This document shows positions 1 to 5,013 of a stretch of DNA of 5,013 nt, one piece after another; position 1 is the stretch's first letter; each line of letters starts with the position of its first letter. The notes under the pieces were generated by a model, which did no database searches, was not told the origin of the DNA, and saw only the letters and a program-made list of their open reading frames with translations. The position numbers were made by a program, and so were the translations under genes. Source of the DNA: Xanthobacteraceae bacterium (lineage in GTDB: Bacteria; Pseudomonadota; Alphaproteobacteria; Rhizobiales; Xanthobacteraceae); contig JASHXZ010000538.1 in the NCBI GenBank assembly GCA_030043285.1, forward strand, positions 1 through 5,013, given 5' to 3'.

Positions 1-588
1 CGCGCGCCGGCGCTCTTACGCGAGGCAGTCGAGCAGGTCATGAACGCAGCGGGGCGGCCGCTGCGTTTGGGCGCGCTGCTCGATCTCGGCTGCGGCACCG
101 GCCTTGCGGGCGCGGCGTTCCGACCCGTCGTCGAACGGCTGGTCGGTGTCGATCTGTCGCCCGCGATGATCGCGCAGGCGTCCGCCAAAGGGATTTATGA
201 TCGGCTCGAAACCGCCGACGTCGTGGATGCGCTCGATCAGGGGGCCGCGCGCGGCGCGACCTATCAGCTTGTCGTCGCCGCCGATGTGTTTGTTTATTTG
301 AACGATCTTGCACCGGTCGTGGCGCGGGTTGCGCGCGTGCTGGCGCCGGACGGCGTCTTCGCATTCACGGTCGAAACGCACGCAAGCGACGGCGTAAAAC
401 TGCTGCCGACGCTGCGCTATGCGCATGGCGAGGCTTATGCGCGCGGGGTGCTGTGCGATGCGGCGCTCACATTGGCGCGGCTCGAACAAAAATCCGTGCG
501 CAGCGAAAAAGGCGTGCCGGTCGATAGTCTCGTCGTCGTGGCGCAACCCTCGACCGCGCGCCGGGCGGCCGCCAGGTCTGGCCGGTGA
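1..588 (+). CDS. Class I SAM-dependent methyltransferase, COG4976 type, 3' part
   Basis: This is the C-terminal part of a Rossmann-fold SAM-dependent methyltransferase. The frame is open from base 1, so the ATG at 40 is probably internal and the true start lies upstream. Counting from that ATG, motif I (LDLGCGTGL) is at residues 14-22, the acidic residue that normally binds the SAM ribose is D38 in VGVDLS, and the motif IV region (VVAADVFVYL) is at 78-87. The tail, with LRYAHGEAY near 125-133 and a final VDSLVVVAQ strand, resembles COG4976 methyltransferases, which often carry N-terminal TPR repeats; that part would be outside the window. The substrate is unknown. I see no DNA-methyltransferase catalytic motif such as DPPY/NPPY or a PC motif, so a small-molecule or protein substrate is as likely. 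Its stop overlaps the helicase start by 4 bases, implying one transcript and coupled translation. The fold is confident, the subfamily less so. Confidence 0.85.
   Translation, partial: RAPALLREAVEQVMNAAGRPLRLGALLDLGCGTGLAGAAFRPVVERLVGVDLSPAMIAQASAKGIYDRLETADVVDALDQGAARGATYQLVVAADVFVYLNDLAPVVARVARVLAPDGVFAFTVETHASDGVKLLPTLRYAHGEAYARGVLCDAALTLARLEQKSVRSEKGVPVDSLVVVAQPSTARRAAARSGR
585..588 (+). promoter_or_regulatory. GTGA stop/start overlap, methyltransferase to helicase
   Basis: The TGA stop of the methyltransferase (586-588) shares bases with the GTG start of the helicase (585-587). Only a weak AGG (574-576) precedes it at a normal ribosome-binding distance, so helicase translation probably depends on ribosomes finishing the upstream gene. 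The start is supported because the residues that follow (PEPFARWFAARGW from residue 11) are the usual beginning of this helicase family. Confidence 0.7.
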
Positions 589-3218
589 CTGTTCTCGACC
601 GCAGCGCCATCTTGCCCGAGCCGTTTGCGCGCTGGTTCGCTGCGCGCGGCTGGACCCCGCGCGCGCACCAGCTCGAGCTTCTGGCCAAGGCGCGCGCCGG
701 CCGCTCGGTGTTGCTCATCGCACCGACCGGCGGCGGCAAGACGCTCGCCGGATTTTTGCCGAGCCTGGTCGAGCTGAGCGGCAACCCCCTCCAGCGCTTG
801 CGGGGGAGGGTTGGGGAGCGGCTCGATGAGCGCCAAGGCACCCATGCACTGGCCCCCACCCGCTTCGCTTCGCTCGCGACCTCCCCCGCAAGCGGGGGAG
901 GATTAAGGAGTATCGGCCGCGATGTGCGGCGCGAGGGCGGGCTGCACACGCTTTACATTTCGCCGCTTAAGGCGTTGGCGGTCGACATCGCGCGCAATCT
1001 GGAAGCGCCGGTAGCCGAAATGGGCCTGCCGATCCGCATCGAGACGCGCACCGGCGACACGCCAGTCTCGAAGCGTCAGCGCCAGCGCCGCGATCCGCCA
1101 CAAATTTTATTGACCACGCCCGAACAGCTGGCGCTGTTGCTCGCGTCCGCCGACGGGCCCTATCTGTTCGGCTCGCTCCGGCGCGTCATTCTCGATGAAT
1201 TGCATGCGCTGGTGACGTCGAAGCGCGGCGATTTGCTGGCGCTCGGCCTGGCGCGGCTGTTTCGGCTCGCGCCGCACCTTGCCAGCGTCGGGCTTTCGGC
1301 CACCGTCGCCGAGCCCGACGATCTCTGCCGTTTCATGGTGCCGCAACGCGGCGATGGCGACGAGCAAGACCGCGCCGATCTCATCGTTGCCGAAGGCGGC
1401 GCGGCGCCCGACGTGTCGATGCTGGACAGCCGCGAACGCCTGCCCTGGGCCGGCCATTCGTCGCGGTACGCGCTAGCCGAAATGTACGCGCTCATCAAAG
1501 CGCACCGCACCACGCTCGTCTTCGTCAATACGCGCAGCCAGGCCGAAGGCATCTTTCAGGACCTCTGGCACATCAACGACGACAATCTCGCGATCGCGCT
1601 GCATCACGGCTCGCTCGACGTGGCGCAGCGCCGCAAGGTCGAAGCCGCGATGGCGAGCGGCCGGCTGCGCGCCGTCGTCTGCACCTCGTCGCTCGATCTC
1701 GGCGTCGACTGGGGCGACGTCGATCTCGTCATCAATGTCGGCGCGCCGAAGGGCGCCTCGCGGCTGCTGCAGCGCATCGGCCGCGCCAATCACCGCATGG
1801 ACGAGCCGTCCAAGGGCGTGCTCATTCCGGCGAACCGCTTCGAGGTGCTGGAATGCCGCGCCGCGCTCGATGCCATCGCCGAGGGCGCACAGGACACGCC
1901 GGGGGCGCGCATCGGCGGGCTCGACGTGCTCGCCCAGCACGTGCTCGGCTGCGCCTGCGGCGAGCCGTTCTTGGCCGACGCGCTTTACGCCGAGGTGACG
2001 GCGGCCGCACCTTATGCGGCGCTGGCGCGCGCTGACTTCGACGCCGTGGTCGATTTCGTCGCCACCGGCGGCTATGCGCTGAAAGCCTACGACCGTTTCG
2101 CCCGCATCCGGCAGGGCAAGGACGGGCTCTGGCGCATCACCAATCCCAATGTCGCGCAGCGCTATCGGCTCAATGTCGGCACCATCGTCGAGGCCGACAT
2201 GCTCAAAGTGCGGCTGGTGCGTTCGCGCGCTTCCAACATCATCCCGCGCGGCGGCCGGCTGCTTGGCGAAGTCGAAGAATATTTCGTCGAGACCATGGTG
2301 CCGGGCGATACGTTCGTGTTCGCCGGCGAGATTTTGAAATATGAGGCGCTGGTCGAGGACGCGGTCTACGTCTCGCGCGCTACATCGCAGGATCCGAAGG
2401 TGCCGGCCTACGAGGGCGGCAAATTTCCGCTCTCGACGTATCTCGCCGAGCGCGTGCGCGGCATCATCTCACATCCGCAAACCTGGCGGCAGCTTCCCGC
2501 GCAGGTGCGCGAGTGGCTGGAAATTCAGGAATGGCGCTCGCAACTGCCGGGCCAACGCGAGCTTCTGGTCGAAACCTTTCCGCGCGCCGACAAGCATTAT
2601 CTCGTCTGCTATCCATTCGAGGGCCGGCTCGCTCATCAAACACTCGGCATGCTGCTGACGCGGCGGCTGGAGCGAGCGCGATTGAAGCCGATGGGTTTTG
2701 TGGCCAACGAGTACGCGCTCGCGGTCTGGGGCCTCGGCGATCCGGCGCAGCGCATCGAAGGCGGCACGCTCCGCCTCGCCGACCTGTTCGATCAGGACAT
2801 GCTGGGCGACGATCTCGAAGCCTGGCTCGCCGAATCGGCGCTGATGAAACGCACCTTCCGCAACTGCGCCATCATCGCCGGCCTGATCGAGCGGCGTTTT
2901 CCGGGGCAGGAAAAATCGCGGCGCCAAGTCACGATCTCGACCGATCTGGTTTATGACGTGCTGCGAAGCCATCAGCCGGACCACGTGCTCCTGCGCGCCG
3001 CGCGGGCCGATGCGGCGACGGGCTTGCTCGACGTGCGGCGGCTTGCCGAAATGCTCTCGCGCATCAGCGGCCGAATCGTCCATAAAGCGCTCGACCACGT
3101 CTCGCCGCTCGCCGTTCCGGTCATGCTGGAAATCGGCCGCGAGGCAGTTTACGGCGAAGCCGCCGACGCGCTGCTGGGCGAAGCGGCGGACGAACTGGTG
3201 AGGGAGGCGATGCAGTGA
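585..3218 (+). CDS. Ligase-associated DEXH-box DNA helicase (Lhr-Core type)
   Basis: This is a superfamily 2 helicase of the ligase-associated Lhr-Core group. The characterised Pseudomonas putida homologue is an ssDNA-dependent ATPase that unwinds 3' to 5' and is encoded with a nuclease, an exonuclease and an ATP-dependent ligase. All core motifs are visible: Walker A APTGGGKT at residues 46-53, Ia LYISPLKAL at 123-131, TTPEQL at 177-182, Walker B/DEXH as DELH at 204-207, SAT at 238-240, LVFVNTRSQAE at 311-321, motif V around 365-384, and motif VI QRIGRANHR at 396-404. A winged-helix-like region follows (about 445-510), then the C-terminal region typical of Lhr-Core proteins (DEAD/H-associated domain, about 530-720). 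The protein is 877 residues, somewhat longer than I expect for the family. The excess matches a palindromic repeat read through at residues 67-106, between motifs I and Ia. No stop or frameshift is present and every motif is intact, so the gene appears functional. The GTG start is the best match to the family's N-terminus. Confidence 0.95.
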   Translation: MTVLDRSAILPEPFARWFAARGWTPRAHQLELLAKARAGRSVLLIAPTGGGKTLAGFLPSLVELSGNPLQRLRGRVGERLDERQGTHALAPTRFASLATSPASGGGLRSIGRDVRREGGLHTLYISPLKALAVDIARNLEAPVAEMGLPIRIETRTGDTPVSKRQRQRRDPPQILLTTPEQLALLLASADGPYLFGSLRRVILDELHALVTSKRGDLLALGLARLFRLAPHLASVGLSATVAEPDDLCRFMVPQRGDGDEQDRADLIVAEGGAAPDVSMLDSRERLPWAGHSSRYALAEMYALIKAHRTTLVFVNTRSQAEGIFQDLWHINDDNLAIALHHGSLDVAQRRKVEAAMASGRLRAVVCTSSLDLGVDWGDVDLVINVGAPKGASRLLQRIGRANHRMDEPSKGVLIPANRFEVLECRAALDAIAEGAQDTPGARIGGLDVLAQHVLGCACGEPFLADALYAEVTAAAPYAALARADFDAVVDFVATGGYALKAYDRFARIRQGKDGLWRITNPNVAQRYRLNVGTIVEADMLKVRLVRSRASNIIPRGGRLLGEVEEYFVETMVPGDTFVFAGEILKYEALVEDAVYVSRATSQDPKVPAYEGGKFPLSTYLAERVRGIISHPQTWRQLPAQVREWLEIQEWRSQLPGQRELLVETFPRADKHYLVCYPFEGRLAHQTLGMLLTRRLERARLKPMGFVANEYALAVWGLGDPAQRIEGGTLRLADLFDQDMLGDDLEAWLAESALMKRTFRNCAIIAGLIERRFPGQEKSRRQVTISTDLVYDVLRSHQPDHVLLRAARADAATGLLDVRRLAEMLSRISGRIVHKALDHVSPLAVPVMLEIGREAVYGEAADALLGEAADELVREAMQ
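787..810. repeat. Left hairpin of the composite repeat
   Basis: The arms CCCTCCAGCGC (787-797) and GCGGGGGAGGG (800-810) pair across a TT loop, with mismatches at the AG in the left arm. It is a degenerate version of the right hairpin in the same element. Confidence 0.75.
880..901. repeat. Right hairpin of the composite repeat, perfect stem
   Basis: The arms CCTCCCCCGC (880-889) and GCGGGGGAGG (892-901) are exact reverse complements separated by AA. The very stable stem lies inside a coding sequence and should fold in the mRNA or in single-stranded DNA. No T-run follows, so it does not look like an intrinsic terminator. Confidence 0.9.
3203..3218 (+). promoter_or_regulatory. Shine-Dalgarno and GTGA overlap that set the pdeM start
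   Basis: GGAGG (3203-3207) lies 7 bases before the GTG at 3215, within the last codons of the helicase gene. The helicase stop TGA (3216-3218) overlaps that GTG. No other ATG, GTG or TTG occurs in the pdeM frame across the next 35 or so codons, before the conserved phosphoesterase core, so this start is well supported. Translation of the two genes is probably coupled. Confidence 0.85.
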
Positions 3219-3955
3219 GCGGTGGCTCTGCGGCCGTTGTCGTCGATTCCGAGTCCCCGCTTGAGCGGGAACCGACGAATCACGAAATCGCGCTGCGTGG
3301 CATTGCGCTTCTCGCCGATCCGGCCGGCGCGCTGTACTGGCCGGAGGAAAAACTCCTGGTCGTCGCCGATCTGCACCTGGAAAAGGGTTCGGCGTTCGCG
3401 GCACGCGGCGTGCTGCTGCCGCCTTACGATACCGCCGAGAGTTTGGCGCGGCTGACGCTGCTCATCGCGCATTACGCTCCGCGCCGCGTTATTGCGCTCG
3501 GCGATAATTTTCATGATTGCGGCGGTCCGGCCCGCATGGCCGACCGCGACCGCGCCGCGCTCGCAGCCCTGCAGCACGGACGCGATTGGCTGTGGATCGC
3601 CGGCAATCACGATCCCGATCCGGCCGAAAACATCGGCGGCGATTTCCTCGCCCAACTGGCGCTGGGATCGTTCACGTTCCGCCACGAGCCGGCGCGGCAG
3701 CCGCAAGCGGGCGAGGTCGCCGGCCACCTGCATCCCGTGGCGCGCGTGGCGCGGCGCGGTCGCGGTGTCAGCCGGCGCTGCTTTGCCAGCGACGGCGAGC
3801 GTCTGGTCATGCCGGCCTTCGGCGCCTATGCGGGCGGGCTGAACATTCGCGACCGCGCCTTCACGGCTTTGTTCGGCGTGCGGCCGTTCACCGCGCACAT
3901 GCTCGGCGCGCGACGCCTCTACGCCATCGCCGCCGCGCAGTGTTTGCCGGATTGA
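3215..3955 (+). CDS. pdeM: Ligase-associated DNA damage response metallophosphoesterase/endonuclease
   Basis: This is a calcineurin-like metallophosphoesterase of the PdeM/MPE family; the Pseudomonas putida homologue is a manganese-dependent DNA nuclease encoded with Lhr-Core helicase. The full two-metal site is visible in the 246-residue protein: DLH at 52-54, GDNFHD at 96-101, GNHD at 130-133, a histidine at 157 in FRHEP, and GHLH at 170-173. The family signature LYWPEEKLLVVADLHLEKGSAFA precedes and includes the first motif (about 40-62; key residues W42, D52, H54, E56). No signal peptide or membrane segment is seen, so it should act in the cytoplasm on DNA. It overlaps the helicase gene by 4 bases and has a good Shine-Dalgarno, consistent with partnership in repair. 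The first 20 or so residues (up to SPLEREPTNHE) appear to extend beyond the usual N-terminus and overlap a palindromic sequence. No ligase or exonuclease gene follows. Confidence 0.94.
   Translation: MSGGSAAVVVDSESPLEREPTNHEIALRGIALLADPAGALYWPEEKLLVVADLHLEKGSAFAARGVLLPPYDTAESLARLTLLIAHYAPRRVIALGDNFHDCGGPARMADRDRAALAALQHGRDWLWIAGNHDPDPAENIGGDFLAQLALGSFTFRHEPARQPQAGEVAGHLHPVARVARRGRGVSRRCFASDGERLVMPAFGAYAGGLNIRDRAFTALFGVRPFTAHMLGARRLYAIAAAQCLPD
3241..3284. repeat. Imperfect palindrome in the 5' part of pdeM
   Basis: A perfect inner stem, CCCGCT (3256-3261) with AGCGGG (3264-3269) around a TG loop, is extended by a T-A and a G-C pair after one mismatch. An outer stem of GATTC (3245-3249) with GAATC (3277-3281) and CGT with ACG follows with a bulge. 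It encodes roughly residues 10-23 of PdeM, in a stretch that looks like an N-terminal extension. It may be a short dispersed palindromic repeat captured in the coding sequence, but chance structure in GC-rich DNA is possible. Confidence 0.45.
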
Positions 3956-3962
3956 GTGATTC

Positions 3963-5013
3963 TTACTTCGCCTGCGCCGGATGCTGCGGCTTCGCGGGCG
4001 GCTGCCAGGCCGCTGCGGTGCGCACGTTGATGGCATCGTCGGGCTGCGGCTCGGGCGCGAAGTTCTTCACCGCAAGGCGCGCGGCGGCGAGCGCTTTGGC
4101 GTCGAGGTGGCTGGCGACATCGTCGCGCTTGGTCGCGGCGTCATGGTCGCCCTGGGCGGCGGCCAGCGCAAACCACTTGTAGGATTCGGCGTAGTTCTGG
4201 CTCACCCCGATGCCGCGCGCATAGAGAATGCCGAGATTGTACTGGCTGTCCCGTAGCCCGTGGTTGGCGGCTTTGCCGAACCATTCGGCGGCGTTCTTGT
4301 AATCCGGCGCGCCGTCGATGCCTTCGGCGTAGAGCACAGCGAGGTTGTGCATCGCCTTGCCGTTGCCCTTCTCGGCCGCGGCAAGATAGAGCTCGCGCGC
4401 CCTGATCACGTCTTTTTTGACGCCGATCCCTTTCTCATAGAGCCCGCCGAGGCGGAATTGGGCCGGCACCAGGCCTTGCTCGGCGGCGCGCTCCAACCAA
4501 TGCGCGGCCGCGACCTGGTTTTGCGGCACGCCATGGCCTTCGGCAAAACGCGCCGCCACCTCGTAGGCTGCGGCCGGATCGCCGCCAAGCGCCGCCTGGC
4601 GCAGCGCCGGATCGCCGATTGCTGCCGGCAATTTGTCGTCGGTCGCCGCCGCATCCGCCGGCGCAGGCTGATTTTCCGGGCCCGACACTGCGCGCGGCAG
4701 CGTGCCGGTAATATCGGGCGTGGCCCAAAGCGGCAGGGCGTTCGCGGTCGGTTGTCCGCCATCGGTTTTCGTCGCACCCGCCGCTGCCGGGCGCCCGCCC
4801 TCTTGCAGCAGCGATTCGTGCGGCGGCCTCGCGTTTTTGGCTGGCGCGGGCGGCGGCGCCGGTGGTGGTGCAGCGGCGCGATCGGAATCGGACAGCGGCA
4901 CGGGAGCCGCAGCCGGACCGCTTGCAGGTGGAGCTTGTTTCGCAACCGGAGCAGGTGTCGGCGCTGTGGGGGCGGCAGCTTGATCCGACTGCACCGGCAC
5001 AGGATTGCTGATC
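3963..5013 (-). CDS. Sel1-repeat protein, PodJ-like, C-terminal part
   Basis: The frame is open to the window edge, reading ISNP before the GTG at 5000, so that GTG is probably an internal valine and the protein continues beyond the window. Numbering from that valine: residues 1-60 are a proline/alanine-rich linker (for example APPPAPPPAPAK near 44-55), 61-130 look disordered, and 142-284 hold four Sel1-like TPR repeats. The protein ends after a short charged and proline-rich tail (NFAPEPQPDD near 313-322). The Sel1 region and tail resemble the large Hyphomicrobiales proteins annotated as Sel1-repeat or PodJ-like localization factors, which have an N-terminal coiled coil and a membrane segment followed by a periplasmic Pro-rich linker and Sel1 domain. 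If so, this part would be periplasmic and serve as a protein-interaction scaffold; that is inference, since the N-terminus is not visible. No peptidoglycan-binding domain follows the repeats. It converges on pdeM and is probably transcribed separately. Confidence 0.87.
   Translation of the reverse strand, partial: ISNPVPVQSDQAAAPTAPTPAPVAKQAPPASGPAAAPVPLSDSDRAAAPPPAPPPAPAKNARPPHESLLQEGGRPAAAGATKTDGGQPTANALPLWATPDITGTLPRAVSGPENQPAPADAAATDDKLPAAIGDPALRQAALGGDPAAAYEVAARFAEGHGVPQNQVAAAHWLERAAEQGLVPAQFRLGGLYEKGIGVKKDVIRARELYLAAAEKGNGKAMHNLAVLYAEGIDGAPDYKNAAEWFGKAANHGLRDSQYNLGILYARGIGVSQNYAESYKWFALAAAQGDHDAATKRDDVASHLDAKALAAARLAVKNFAPEPQPDDAINVRTAAAWQPPAKPQHPAQAK
4149..4577 (-). other. Four tandem Sel1-like repeats (protein domain)
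   Basis: Four units of 35-36 residues share the Sel1 pattern of A..LG.LY..G.GV..D...A..W...AA..G. From the first in reading order they begin near PAAAYEVAARFAEGHGV, LVPAQFRLGGLYEKGIGV, NGKAMHNLAVLYAEGIDG and LRDSQYNLGILYARGIGV. The third has a two-residue variation at the loop (GIDGAPDY). Such repeats form a superhelical protein-binding surface. The repetition is at protein level; the DNA units have diverged. Confidence 0.9.

Larger units (their letters stand above)
785..901. repeat. Composite palindromic repeat inserted in the helicase gene
   Basis: Two hairpin units face each other in a segment of about 117 bases. The left unit is an 11-base stem with two mismatches around TT. The right unit is a perfect 10-base stem around AA. 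Inside them lie partly matching tails (GGTTGGGGAGCGG on the left; CCCCCACCCGCTTCGC on the right). Read on the - strand, the right unit encodes NPPPLAGEVASEAKRVGA, a peptide I recognise as the translation of a dispersed repeat common in Hyphomicrobiales genomes. On the + strand it is read through without stops as helicase residues 67-106, giving low-complexity sequence (LRGRVGERLDERQG and SLATSPASGGG) that does not look like helicase. Chosen ends are approximate; 117 is a multiple of three, so the reading frame survives. The element carries no gene of its own. Confidence 0.85.

Noticed and set aside
861..879. Short CGCTT/CGCTC repeats as a microsatellite or CRISPR-like array
   Set aside because: There are only two or three 5-base units, and they are part of the known tail of the palindromic repeat; there are no spacers.
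880..901. Perfect hairpin as an intrinsic transcription terminator
   Set aside because: No T-run follows on either strand and it lies within an open coding sequence that continues for over 2 kb.
467..949. 160-codon - strand frame containing NPPPLAGEVASEAKRVGA
   Set aside because: The peptide is the familiar translation of a dispersed palindromic repeat, not a protein domain; the rest is antisense to the helicase and methyltransferase genes.
585..3218. Helicase as a pseudogene disrupted by the repeat
   Set aside because: The insertion keeps the frame, no stop occurs, and all helicase motifs before and after it are intact.
2469..3404. 311-codon open frame on the - strand opposite the helicase end and the pdeM start
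   Set aside because: It lies wholly opposite strongly supported genes, has an Arg/His/Gln-rich composition typical of antisense frames in GC-rich DNA, and shows no recognisable domain.
3149..4036. 295-codon open frame on the - strand opposite pdeM
   Set aside because: It is opposite a gene with a complete metallophosphoesterase active site, and its composition is that of an antisense shadow.
4998..5000. GTG on the - strand as the start of the Sel1 protein
   Set aside because: The frame stays open upstream to the window edge, there is no convincing Shine-Dalgarno, and the sequence begins in the middle of a proline/alanine-rich linker, so the codon is more likely internal.

Overview
The window looks like a chromosomal stretch from a high-GC alphaproteobacterium, most likely of the order Hyphomicrobiales (Bradyrhizobium, Rhodopseudomonas or a relative). 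Four things suggest this: strong G/C preference at third codon positions, tightly packed genes with GTG starts, protein sequences typical of that order, and a palindromic repeat whose reverse-strand translation (NPPPLAGEVASEAKRVGA) recurs throughout these genomes. The taxonomic call rests on recall of family sequences, not on a search.

Three genes run left to right on the + strand and overlap by 4 bases at each junction (GTGA both times). The first is the 3' part of a COG4976-type SAM-dependent methyltransferase (1-588, its start lies outside the window). The second is a ligase-associated Lhr-Core type DEXH-box helicase (585-3218). The third is the ligase-associated metallophosphoesterase/endonuclease PdeM (3215-3955). 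The last two belong to the known bacterial DNA repair cluster of helicase, Mn-dependent nuclease, MBL-fold exonuclease and ATP-dependent DNA ligase. The exonuclease and ligase are not in the window; if present nearby they should lie upstream of the methyltransferase.

On the - strand, converging on pdeM with only 7 bases between stop codons, is the C-terminal part of a proline/alanine-rich Sel1-repeat protein (3963-5013, its start lies outside the window). It resembles the PodJ-like Sel1 proteins of Hyphomicrobiales. It is probably a separate transcription unit, unrelated to DNA repair.

The most notable feature is a roughly 117-bp composite palindromic repeat inside the helicase gene (785-901). 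It is read through in frame and adds about 39 residues between helicase motifs I and Ia. A second, smaller imperfect palindrome (3241-3284) lies in the N-terminal extension of pdeM. I found no RNA genes, CRISPR array, transposase or origin, and there is no non-coding stretch longer than 7 bases. I see no convincing evidence of a wholly new system. The points worth following up are the in-frame palindromic insertions and the methyltransferase coupled to the repair genes.
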